Source: Clostridiales bacterium (GTDB lineage: Bacteria > Bacillota > Clostridia > Oscillospirales > Butyricicoccaceae). Taken from it: DNA of 52,068 nucleotides. Location of the stretch: contig DYCA01000001.1 of assembly GCA_019418305.1 (NCBI GenBank), positions 44,597 to 96,664 on the forward strand, in the 5' to 3' direction. The notes beneath the pieces were generated by a model. That model was not told the DNA's origin and made no database searches. It saw nothing but the letters and a program-made list of their open reading frames with translations. The translations under genes were made by a program, and so were the position numbers. Shown one piece after another: positions 43,868 to 51,464 of the stretch. The stretch's first letter is position 1, and every line of letters begins with the position of its first letter.

Positions 43868-45232
43868 TCAAATACTCCGGTCGAACTGACGGATAGAGTA
43901 ACGGAATTTCCCTGACTTGCTCGGTTCAATGCGGGGAACTACGACAGCCTTTACCTCTACGCCCGGCATAAAACCGGAAACATCCCTTCGGAACGCTTCT
44001 ACCTCCTTTAACATTCCGTGCTCACATATCACCACCCGCAGCTCCGCACGATCCACGCTGGTCTGAACCAGTTGAAACTGTCGGATGGTGTGATACTTTC
44101 TGGAGAGCTGGTTGACAAAATTGCCATGAACCAGTTTTCCATCCGGCAGCTCGAAAATCGCGTCCTCCCGCCCGTCCAGACTTTGGATACTGGGGAGCGT
44201 CACCCCGCAGGGACATTCCACTTCCGGCGACAGCGTGGCAGTATCACCCAACAGATAACGAAGACGGGGCATGGCCAGATTATTGAGATCCGTGGTGACA
44301 ACAAGACCGCTCTGGCCCGGTGCCGCCGGTTCCAGCGTGACAGGGTCCACCACCTCCAGAATGCAGTTTTCCGCAGTGATGTGCAGGTGACCGCACCGGC
44401 ATTCATAACCCAAAATGCCCGCATCGCGCGCGCCATACTCGTTCAAGACAGGACAGGCGAACGTGTCACGAATGCACTGCCGTCGGGAATCGCTGAGCGT
44501 TTCCGAGGTAGAAACAACTGCTTTGAGATGCTTCAGTCGCAATTTCTCCCGAGACGGTTCCAGCAGACGGGCAAATGTTTCGAGCGCGCTGGCATAACCA
44601 TAAAGATATTCCGGCTGATAACGGTTGAGGAAGCGGACATACTGTGTCACCTCCTCCTCGGTCAAGTCGTAAGCGGAAAGAATAGTCCGATTCTTCAACA
44701 AGCGGTCCTTCCAGCGTGCAGAACGCTGCTGCTCTTGACTCAGTTCAATGGGGTTCCCCCAAATCATGACGCTTCTGCTGCCCGGGGTAATCCCCCACCA
44801 TGACAGGCCCCGCCACCGGGCAGCCTCGTAATGCTCCACAGTGCACCGATCCATAAAGAATTTCACCGGTTCTCCGGTGGACCCGCCGGTGACATTGGGA
44901 ATCATCTGCGACCGGTCATATTTGGTGTTCAGAAACCGATGCGGCTCGTTTTGGAATGCGGATTTTTTCAGAATCGGAATCGCATGGAATACAGCCCACG
45001 GATCCTTTTCAATACCCTCGTCGGTGATGCCCAGGCTCTGATAGGCAGGCACACCTGCAGCGCATGCATGCAAAAGCTGCTTCAGGCGCGTCGTCCGCAG
45101 TGTGTGCAGTGCCTCTGGAGCGGCATATTGCGTCTGCTTCATCTCCCGCAGATAAGCCCGAATCCGATTTCCTTTGCCGTATTCCATCGCCGGATACAGC
45201 AGTTTTTCGACAAAAAATTTATTGGCCGACAT
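43868..45232 (-). CDS. CapK/PaaK-like adenylate-forming enzyme
   Basis: 454-residue member of the phenylacetate-CoA ligase/CapK family. The ATP-binding loop is VTGGSTGEPVKF (about residue 115), followed by LYGYASALETFARL and LNEYGARDAGILGYEC. A Cys-rich patch (YECRCGHLH, ECPCG) could bind zinc. A typical C-terminal lid ends in SGKFRYSIRQ. CapK-like enzymes usually occur in capsule or exopolysaccharide clusters; here no such genes are adjacent. The ribosome site is weak (GGGGTG) and a 25-codon reading frame overlaps its start. Confidence 0.85.
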   Translation of the reverse strand: MSANKFFVEKLLYPAMEYGKGNRIRAYLREMKQTQYAAPEALHTLRTTRLKQLLHACAAGVPAYQSLGITDEGIEKDPWAVFHAIPILKKSAFQNEPHRFLNTKYDRSQMIPNVTGGSTGEPVKFFMDRCTVEHYEAARWRGLSWWGITPGSRSVMIWGNPIELSQEQQRSARWKDRLLKNRTILSAYDLTEEEVTQYVRFLNRYQPEYLYGYASALETFARLLEPSREKLRLKHLKAVVSTSETLSDSRRQCIRDTFACPVLNEYGARDAGILGYECRCGHLHITAENCILEVVDPVTLEPAAPGQSGLVVTTDLNNLAMPRLRYLLGDTATLSPEVECPCGVTLPSIQSLDGREDAIFELPDGKLVHGNFVNQLSRKYHTIRQFQLVQTSVDRAELRVVICEHGMLKEVEAFRRDVSGFMPGVEVKAVVVPRIEPSKSGKFRYSIRQFDRSI

Positions 45233-45296
45233 ATTGACACCCCATTGCCTGCAAAATGCCCTGCGGCCCGCCGCCGGACATTACGATGTTTTTCAT
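45219..45296 (-). CDS. possible 25-residue leader peptide overlapping the CapK-like start
   Basis: MKNIVMSGGGPQGILQAMG plus six more residues, ending at TAA 14 nt inside the CapK-like gene. The AAGGA upstream is 13 nt away, too far for comfort. It may be a coupling peptide or a chance frame. Confidence 0.2.
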   Translation of the reverse strand: MKNIVMSGGGPQGILQAMGCQYVGQ

Positions 45297-45419
45297 TTAG
45301 GAGCATACAATCCTTCGCCCCTTTTTCTCAATGCAATGGGAGTATAGCATACTGTTTTACATCGTTTTCCGCAAATTGACCCTGTTGCGCAGGCAACACA
45401 ACAGAACATGCTTTTACAG

Positions 45420-45465
45420 AAAAACCCCGCAAAAAGATGCAGATGCAATCTTTTTACAGGGTTTT
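45420..45465 (-). terminator. intrinsic terminator after the kinase-HTH unit
   Basis: AAAACCC...GGGTTTT outer pairing and AAAAAGAT/ATCTTTTT inner pairing, followed by T-rich sequence on the minus strand. It lies 22 nt beyond the stop of the helix-turn-helix gene. Confidence 0.7.
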
Positions 45466-45486
45466 GACACTTTTAATATCTATCAA

Positions 45487-46548
45487 TTAAAGCAGATGCA
45501 GCAGTTCATCCGCCTCCTCCAAATCCAGTTGTTCAAGTACATAGCGCACATATCCGACCACGCTTTCCACGTCCTCCGCTTCGCTGCGATATCCGGCCTG
45601 CCAATATTCCTGTGCCAGCTCGGTGCAGCGGCGGCGGGTTGCGGCATCCCGTGTCACCGCCAGCAGCGCTGTCGCGTTTCCGAGCGCCAGCTCCGGATGC
45701 GTCAGAGTAAGCTGCTGCAATGCATAGATCAGCACACATTCCAGCCGATCCCGCGCGCGCAGCGGATCCATACCCGCATAATGCAGCAGCACGTCCAGTT
45801 CTTCCAGTGTCATGTTCAGATGCAGTCCCAGCGCCGTCAGGCTGCGACGCCGCGGCACGATACCATGGCATCGCAGCTGAGACAGCTGTTTCTCCACCCA
45901 CGCGGGAAGGCCCAGACTGTGCAGGCTGCCGCCGCCGTCCCGAACCGCTTCCAGACGGTGCACGGTCAGATATTCCTCCAGATACCGCTCCAGTTTTTGC
46001 TTGCGCCCGGTCAGTTCCGCCCCAAACGCCTGCAAAAACGCCGCAAATTCCGCTTCGGTATCCACGGCCGACAGATGTGCCATCAGCTTTGTGGTGGTGA
46101 TACCGGAAGGACCGTCCGGCGACCAATCAGACAACAGCCGATGATACAAAGCCTCTGCCGCAGCATAATCATACCGCAGATCGCCCCGTTCCCGCCGCTG
46201 TAAACAGAAAATGCAGCAGGCGTCAAAGGGGTCTCTCGGATTGAGGCCACAATAGCCGCCATAGCGGGAAAGCATATCGCTGACCGCTTTGGGAGGCATT
46301 GCTACCCCCAAACCAATCCTGATATAGGTATCGCGGCTTTTGGGCGCACCGCCCTGCAGCCGCCATCGCTTCACTGTATTTTTGCTCAGACCGCATCGGG
46401 AGGCAAAGCGGCTGTAGCTCAGTCCGGAAGCATCCAAAAGACCGGCAAAGAAGCTCTGCCAAGGCTCAGCCCACCCGTCCCGCTCTTCCAGTAAGGCCAG
46501 CACATCGGCAACCGTTTCGCAGCGGGACACCTCCACGGCCCTATCCAT
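45487..46548 (-). CDS. helix-turn-helix protein paired with the lectin-kinase
   Basis: 353-residue cytoplasmic protein of no family I can name. An XRE-like helix-turn-helix lies at about residues 35-70 (SYSRFASRCGLSKNTVKRWR). A second such module lies at about 235-290 (RRRSLTALGLHLNMTLEELDVLLHYAGM). The rest is helical with a small Cys cluster (DACCIFCLQRR). The second module resembles the kinase-associated HTH seen in Clostridia, where a RDxxxALGxALxLxxxxxxxLLxxAG pattern recurs. ATG 46548 overlaps the kinase stop (ATGGATAG), so the two are coupled. I infer that it is a substrate or output of the kinase. Confidence 0.6.
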   Translation of the reverse strand: MDRAVEVSRCETVADVLALLEERDGWAEPWQSFFAGLLDASGLSYSRFASRCGLSKNTVKRWRLQGGAPKSRDTYIRIGLGVAMPPKAVSDMLSRYGGYCGLNPRDPFDACCIFCLQRRERGDLRYDYAAAEALYHRLLSDWSPDGPSGITTTKLMAHLSAVDTEAEFAAFLQAFGAELTGRKQKLERYLEEYLTVHRLEAVRDGGGSLHSLGLPAWVEKQLSQLRCHGIVPRRRSLTALGLHLNMTLEELDVLLHYAGMDPLRARDRLECVLIYALQQLTLTHPELALGNATALLAVTRDAATRRRCTELAQEYWQAGYRSEAEDVESVVGYVRYVLEQLDLEEADELLHLL

Positions 46549-47953
46549 CGGTCTCATCCCACTGACAGACAAAGCCACAGGATTGCGCATCAAACATATA
46601 CACGCCGTTTATCACCGAATCATTCCAAACCCAGCCCTGATCGTCCTTACGGTACATCATCAGGTAATGCTCGTCACCGCCGTCGTTGTTAGGCTCACCA
46701 ATGGCCCACGCCGCAAACTCAAACGGCTCGCCTGTAACCCACCGAAAGCCGCTGCTGCTGCTGTAATTATTCGCCCCCAGCCAGACCGTGTTGATCTGGT
46801 TTTCTTCCAGCAACGCAGTAATGGTATCCATCTGTTTCTGGCTTGTGATCGTTGCCAGATGTCCGCCCCGCGCCTCGCAGTAAACCTGCGCTTCCTCCCA
46901 ATTCATGGTTGCTTTGACCACTGCATAGCGGCAGCCCTCTTCCGGACGCACTTCCGCCAGTTTGGTTGCCGACGGCGGCAAAAACGTCGCGCGAAGCGCC
47001 TGCATCGGATAGGGAAGCATCGCCATCGTTATGGCAAACACCGCGCAGACCCATCCCGCCACAGCTGCCGTCCGCCAGCCGTTCTTTGGCCGCTCGAGTG
47101 CCTGCAGCAGTGCATCCGCCGAGGAAAAGCGCTTTTGCGGCTGTGCCTGACAGCACCGCAGGATGATTTTTTTCAGCCGCCGGTCTCCTTCCGGCGGAGG
47201 CGGCAGTTTCGTCCCCTGCCAGCGGCTCCGGACCGCTGTTTCCCGCTCGGAAAAGGGTGTATTTTCATCCATCAGAGGCAGCTGTCCATGATTGAGCAGC
47301 TGATAAAGGACAATGCCCAGCGAGTAGAGGTCGGCGCGCCCATCATAGACCTCGCCCCGGGCAACCTCAGGCGCCATATAGGCGGCGGTGCCGGTCATTG
47401 TCTCCAGAACCCCTGCGCGGCAGCGGCGCGCAATGCTGAAATCTCCCAGTTGAAAACGTCCCTCGGCGGTGCGATACAGATTGGCAGGCTTGACATCCCG
47501 GTGAATCAAACCGGCGCGATGCGCCGCAGCAAGCGCAGCAGCAATATCTCGCGCCAACGTGCAGACCTCCGATACGGGCAAGTTCTCCCCTTCCCGCAGC
47601 AGTTCCGCCACGCAGTCCAGCTGCTCCATGCGCATGAGCACATCCCAGCCGACCAGCGTGTCCCCGTCATACAGCGGAAAACAGGCGTCGTCGTAAAGCG
47701 TCACTACATTTTCGCAGCCGCGCAGCCGCTCCAGTGCGGCGATTTCCTGTCGGACGTCTGCGAGATTCTGCTCCAGCTCTTCCCCTCGCCCCAGAACCGT
47801 AACGACTTTGACCACACAGGAAAAGCCCTGTTCCGCTCTTCCGCCGGACAGGGTATAAACACAACAGCTGCCATTTCGATAAATTCGTGTTTCCGGAATC
47901 CACTGCCCCCAAAGAGGCGCATAGCCCCGCAGCCGTTCCTCAAGGCTCTCCAT
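46541..47953 (-). CDS. transmembrane Ser/Thr protein kinase with extracellular C-type lectin domain
   Basis: 470 residues. The Hanks-type kinase domain spans about 10-285: Lys49 (CVVKV), HRDVKPANLY at 151-160 with catalytic Asp153, GDFSIAR at 170-176 (DFS for DFG), and GTAAYMAPEV at 188-197. The Gly-rich loop is degenerate. A membrane helix covers about 296-316. Residues 340-466 are a C-type-lectin-like domain: NWEEAQVYCEARGGHLATI, VWLGANN, GEPNNDGGDEHYL with the EPN sugar-binding triad, and WND at 443-445. Four Cys could form disulfides. It is a candidate surface glycan sensor. AAAGGA is 9 nt before the ATG, and a strong promoter lies upstream. Confidence 0.88.
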   Translation of the reverse strand: MESLEERLRGYAPLWGQWIPETRIYRNGSCCVYTLSGGRAEQGFSCVVKVVTVLGRGEELEQNLADVRQEIAALERLRGCENVVTLYDDACFPLYDGDTLVGWDVLMRMEQLDCVAELLREGENLPVSEVCTLARDIAAALAAAHRAGLIHRDVKPANLYRTAEGRFQLGDFSIARRCRAGVLETMTGTAAYMAPEVARGEVYDGRADLYSLGIVLYQLLNHGQLPLMDENTPFSERETAVRSRWQGTKLPPPPEGDRRLKKIILRCCQAQPQKRFSSADALLQALERPKNGWRTAAVAGWVCAVFAITMAMLPYPMQALRATFLPPSATKLAEVRPEEGCRYAVVKATMNWEEAQVYCEARGGHLATITSQKQMDTITALLEENQINTVWLGANNYSSSSGFRWVTGEPFEFAAWAIGEPNNDGGDEHYLMMYRKDDQGWVWNDSVINGVYMFDAQSCGFVCQWDETDG

Positions 47954-48000
47954 AGGCTGTAATCCTTTCCTTTTGTCATGGAATGACTTGTCTGGGAATT

Positions 48001-48029
48001 ATTATACAATAAGCCAATCAACCTGACAA
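48001..48029 (-). promoter_or_regulatory. promoter of the lectin-kinase unit
   Basis: TTGTCA, 17-nt spacer, TATAAT on the minus strand, 48 nt upstream of the ATG. Confidence 0.75.
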
Positions 48030-48139
48030 CCCACCCCATTGTTCCAGACTGACGTAAGGCATGACATAACGGTTGCCCAACACAGGGGCCACGAGCAAGC
48101 TACATGTCAAGCACCATGCGGCACGAACCCCTTCATACG

Positions 48140-48182
48140 AAAAACAGCGCGGCAGGCTTTTCGCCCATCGCGCTGTTTTTTT
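48140..48182 (-). terminator. intrinsic terminator after the trx unit
   Basis: AAAAACAGCGCG/CGCGCTGTTTTT, 12-bp stem with a 17-nt loop and a T run on both strands. It lies 103 nt after the DUF6132 stop. The stretch 48183-48284 between holds nothing I recognise. Confidence 0.75.
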
Positions 48183-48284
48183 AACCTTTCTATCGATGTG
48201 CCGCCGACGATCTGACGGCGAATTGCTTCGTACAGACACACCCTGTGTTTTGGAGCAGAGCACGCCCGTATGATGCAAGCGCGG

Positions 48285-48500
48285 CTACCTCTGTTCATCG
48301 CTGTCGCAACCGCTTTTGCCAAACGCGATAGAGAGCAGCCAGCCGATCGCAACCATATATAGCATAGAATTGACCGGATTGGATGTGATTGCACAAGCGC
48401 CGGAAGCGCAGCCAATCACACGGTAATACAGATAGCCAACCAGCGCGCCGCCGAATGTAAACAAGGCAGGACGCAGCCATCGAATCAGTCGTTGTTTCAT
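48285..48500 (-). CDS. DUF6132-type small membrane protein
   Basis: 71-residue protein with two membrane helices and the conserved central GYLYYRVIGCASGACAITSN, matching what I know as DUF6132. Two Cys (in GCASGAC) could be redox-active or bind sulfur/metal. It is last in the unit trxA-trxB-GNAT-DUF6132, 18 nt after the GNAT gene, which hints at thiol chemistry. The function is unknown. Confidence 0.72.
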   Translation of the reverse strand: MKQRLIRWLRPALFTFGGALVGYLYYRVIGCASGACAITSNPVNSMLYMVAIGWLLSIAFGKSGCDSDEQR

Positions 48501-48518
48501 TGCGGTGCCTCCCGTAAG

Positions 48519-48803
48519 TTACCGATCGGTTTGCGCCAGCAAATCAGCCTGCTCCGGATGCCGCTGAAACCACCGCACGGCATAAGAGCAAACCGGAACG
48601 GCCTTGCGGCCGCTCGCACGCAGCTCCTGTGCCAGTGAATTCAGCAGCGCACCAGCTACGCCTTGCCCGCGCAATGTGTCGTCCACCACTGTGGACGCGA
48701 TTGTGACCGTATGCTCATCCCGCGCCGGAAAGGCAACATAAGCAAGTTCTCTTCCGGTTTCATCCTCCAGCCAAATGCGGTCGGAACGCTTGCAAAACTC
48801 CAT
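48519..48803 (-). CDS. small GNAT-family N-acetyltransferase (YjdJ-like)
   Basis: 94-residue minimal GNAT fold. Acetyl-CoA loop motif DTLRGQGVAGALLNSLAQEL and the end CSYAVRWFQRHPE are characteristic of the short YjdJ/COG2388 group. Its substrate is unknown. The gene lies 24 nt after trxB in the same unit. Confidence 0.85.
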   Translation of the reverse strand: MEFCKRSDRIWLEDETGRELAYVAFPARDEHTVTIASTVVDDTLRGQGVAGALLNSLAQELRASGRKAVPVCSYAVRWFQRHPEQADLLAQTDR

Positions 48804-48827
48804 GAAAATGCCCTCCTTTTGATTCAG

Positions 48828-49757
48828 TCAACCATTTTCGGCCAGATACTGCTCGGCGTAATATGCGGCGACCGCACCATCGGCCGCGGCGGTAATCACC
48901 TGCCGCACTGCCTTGGTGCGTACATCACCTACGGCAAATACACCCGGCACGCCGGTGCAGGTGGACTCATCCGCAATAATGTACCCGCTGTTATCCAAAG
49001 CAATCTGTCCGGCAAACAGGGCGGTTTCGGGTGCGCGGCCGATGCTGACAAACAGCCCGTCAACGGTGAGGTCGGTCGTCTCACCGGTCACCGTATCCCG
49101 CAGACGAACACCGGACAGACGATCGTCACCCAGCAGCTGTTCTACTGTACTGTTCCATCGAAATTCGATATTGTCCGCCTGCATCAGCGGAGCATGATAG
49201 ATCTTGGTCGCACGCAGACTGTCCCGGCGGTGAATCAGGATTACCTTTTGGCAGATGCGCGACAGGAGCAATGCGTCAGCTGCAGCCGAATTGCCGCCGC
49301 CAACGATTGCAACCGTCTTGCCCTTAAAGCCCATGCCATCACAGGCCGCACAATAGGCGACGCCTCGACCGGTTAGCTGCGTCTCGCGCTCAACGCCAAG
49401 TGAGCGATGATCGGCACCGGTAGCAATCACGATGGTTTTAGCAAAGAACATCCCCTCGCTGGTCTCTACACGCTTGGGATTCTCCATCACATGAACTGCA
49501 TGCACCTCAGCCAGCTCGGTTTTCGCACCAAACCGCTCTGCACCCGCCTGCATCTTTTCGCCCAGTTCAAAACCATCAATGCCTTCCTCAAAACCGGGAT
49601 AGTTGTCGATCTGGGTGGTCTGTGCCATCTGGCCGCCCGCAGATAACTTTTCCAGCACGAGTGTATCCAGTCCGGCCCGCGTGGCGTACAGTGCAGCGGT
49701 GTAGCCGCCCGGACCGCCGCCGATAACGATCATATCATAAATGTGGTCCATATTCAT
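48828..49757 (-). CDS. trxB: thioredoxin reductase
   Basis: 309-residue flavoprotein that passes electrons to thioredoxin. FAD motif IGGGPGGYTAALYATRAG is at the N-terminus. The redox-active pair CAACDG is at about 135-140, and the NADPH-site GGGNSAAADALLL follows. The C-terminus has the FAD motif GVFAVGDVR. It follows trxA by 41 nt. Note HRRDSLRAT, compatible with NADPH use. A normal ATG start is used. Confidence 0.95.
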   Translation of the reverse strand: MNMDHIYDMIVIGGGPGGYTAALYATRAGLDTLVLEKLSAGGQMAQTTQIDNYPGFEEGIDGFELGEKMQAGAERFGAKTELAEVHAVHVMENPKRVETSEGMFFAKTIVIATGADHRSLGVERETQLTGRGVAYCAACDGMGFKGKTVAIVGGGNSAAADALLLSRICQKVILIHRRDSLRATKIYHAPLMQADNIEFRWNSTVEQLLGDDRLSGVRLRDTVTGETTDLTVDGLFVSIGRAPETALFAGQIALDNSGYIIADESTCTGVPGVFAVGDVRTKAVRQVITAAADGAVAAYYAEQYLAENG

Positions 49758-49798
49758 TCCTTCTTTCTGCTTTGATGCAGCAACCCGCCATTTTGTGG

Positions 49799-50119
49799 TC
49801 AGGACAGTGTTTCCGTAATGAATGCGTCGATTTTCGCCTTGGAATCGGGCGCCACAATCGAACCGAGCGACACGCCATTCTGATAGAGTACAAGGGTCGG
49901 CACAAGCTCGATGCGCTCCTGCTCGGCAATCTGCGGTTCTTCATCGATATTGATTTTTGCAACCACCAGCTTTCCCTCGTTCTGCTCTGCAACTTTTTCG
50001 TAAGCTGCGCTGATGCGGCGGCAGTAGGTGCACCACGGAGCCCAGAACTCGACCAGCACCGGCGTCTCCTGTTTTGTCGTTTCGCGGAACTCATCCGCAT
50101 GCATATGAATAGCAGCCAT
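49799..50119 (-). CDS. trxA: thioredoxin-like protein with CTYC active site
   Basis: 106-residue thioredoxin fold. VLVEFWAPWCTYCRRI carries the active Cys pair, CTYC rather than the CGPC of classical thioredoxin, which should shift its redox potential. The cis-Pro is in LVPTLVLYQNG. Pairing with trxB suggests it is the reductase partner. AAGGAG lies 9 nt before ATG 50119. Confidence 0.9.
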   Translation of the reverse strand: MAAIHMHADEFRETTKQETPVLVEFWAPWCTYCRRISAAYEKVAEQNEGKLVVAKINIDEEPQIAEQERIELVPTLVLYQNGVSLGSIVAPDSKAKIDAFITETLS

Positions 50120-50280
50120 GATAGCAACTCCTTTTTCTTTGTTTGATTATAGTATACCCGATTCCGGAATTGCCTTCTGTGATAAACTCACAAAAGGCGT
50201 TTTTTGATATGAAATAGCCAACAAGACATATCTGTTTGTGTCTTACTCTGCTGCCACATCACAACTCACTTTGACGAGTA

Positions 50281-50310
50281 TTGTTTGTTCCGTAGGCACC
50301 GTGCTATACT
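50281..50310 (+). promoter_or_regulatory. predicted promoter of the stalk-domain gene
   Basis: TTGTTT, 18-nt spacer, TATACT on the plus strand, about 77 nt before the ATG. The rest of the 50120-50387 gap also holds TATACTATAAT on the minus strand for trxA and a 10-bp palindrome ATTCCGGAAT. Confidence 0.45.
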
Positions 50311-50387
50311 ATACACAACACATGCACGGCATATAGCTGCTCTGCATCCAATCGGTTACAGTTTCACAAATGGAGGGGATAACGGAA

Positions 50388-51344
50388 ATGAAAAAACGCA
50401 TCATTAGTCTTGTGGCCGGCATCGCGATGGTGTCCATGGCGGCGGCCGCGTCCACTGTACTGGCCAAGCCCAGTGCGCACAGTGTTTACGTCGACGGTCG
50501 GCCGGTTCAAATCGCCGCCTACGAAATTGCCGACAATAACTATTTTAAGCTGCGCGATCTGGCCGCGCTTGTCAACGGCACGGACAAGCAGTTTTCTGTC
50601 AGCTGGAACGAGCAGAACCAGTTCATCTATGTGAGTACGGATAAACCCTATGCGCCGGTCGGCGGTGAACTGAGTGGAGGCACTGTTACACAGCAGGCCA
50701 AGCCCAGCTCGTATAATATCTACATAGATGGTCGTCCATTCTACTTCACCGCCTACGAGATCGCGGATAATAACTACTTCAAACTGCGCGATCTGGCCGC
50801 CGCTCTTGATATCAGCATCGGTTGGGACGCAGCCACACAGCGGGTCGACATTTCGACCACGCAGGGCTACGACAAGCCCAGTCGGGAAGAAATGCTGCCA
50901 ATCGATTACCTTGGTATGACGATGGATGAGCTTGGTGATCTGTGGGGGTTCCCCTTCACCTATATGGATTACTGGTATAGTGGTAACGCCAAGGGCGTTT
51001 ATTACGATGACCTGCGCGTGCCAATGGCTTTCTACTATTACGACGCAGATTTCGCGGGTCATGCACAGGGACCGGAGCCGATCATCATGGTTTCACTCGG
51101 ACAAAACGCCTACCCGCAGATCCGTGAAATTGCTCCCGGTCTACCTGTAAACGCGACTTACACGGATTTGCTTGCCAAGGGCTATCAAACCGAACTCCAT
51201 ACGGATTCCGATGAGATGAGCGGCGAAAACAATGCAACGGCCTATTGCTGTATTGACTTGTCAGGCGTGCGTGCGTTCTTCTACTGGTTCGACTACGCTG
51301 ATCCCTACACGACACCGGCTGGTATCATCGATCTGATGGCTTAA
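50388..51344 (+). CDS. secreted protein with two stalk (copper amine oxidase N-like) modules
   Basis: 318 residues from ATG 50388, following GGAGGGG. The signal peptide is IISLVAGIAMVSMAAAASTVLA. Two near-identical modules share YEIADNNYFKLRDLAA (about residues 45-60 and 125-140), each with a VYVDGRPV/IYIDGRPF strand, like the stalk domain that anchors clostridial exoproteins. The C-terminal part (about 175-318) is rich in Tyr and Asp (FYYYDADFAG, FFYWFDYADPY) and unrecognised. Its role is probably at the cell surface. A bidirectional terminator follows. Confidence 0.8.
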   Translation: MKKRIISLVAGIAMVSMAAAASTVLAKPSAHSVYVDGRPVQIAAYEIADNNYFKLRDLAALVNGTDKQFSVSWNEQNQFIYVSTDKPYAPVGGELSGGTVTQQAKPSSYNIYIDGRPFYFTAYEIADNNYFKLRDLAAALDISIGWDAATQRVDISTTQGYDKPSREEMLPIDYLGMTMDELGDLWGFPFTYMDYWYSGNAKGVYYDDLRVPMAFYYYDADFAGHAQGPEPIIMVSLGQNAYPQIREIAPGLPVNATYTDLLAKGYQTELHTDSDEMSGENNATAYCCIDLSGVRAFFYWFDYADPYTTPAGIIDLMA

Positions 51345-51377
51345 TCGCCGTGCCAATTCCCCGCTTTTACTGCAAAC

Positions 51378-51415
51378 AAAAGCCTGTGCGATCATAATGA
51401 TCGCACAGGCTTTTT
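51378..51415. terminator. bidirectional terminator between the stalk-protein and CheX-like genes
   Basis: Stem AAAAGCCTGTGCGATCA/TGATCGCACAGGCTTTT with T runs on both sides. The flanking genes converge on it. Confidence 0.88.
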
Positions 51416-51464
51416 CTCTCCGCACAGCGCTTGCCGCACATTCCTGATTATAGGGCGCGCCGGG

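Noticed and set aside
47141..47220. GC-rich inverted repeats inside the kinase gene
   Set aside because: They lie in the kinase C-lobe coding region and are explained by codon usage.
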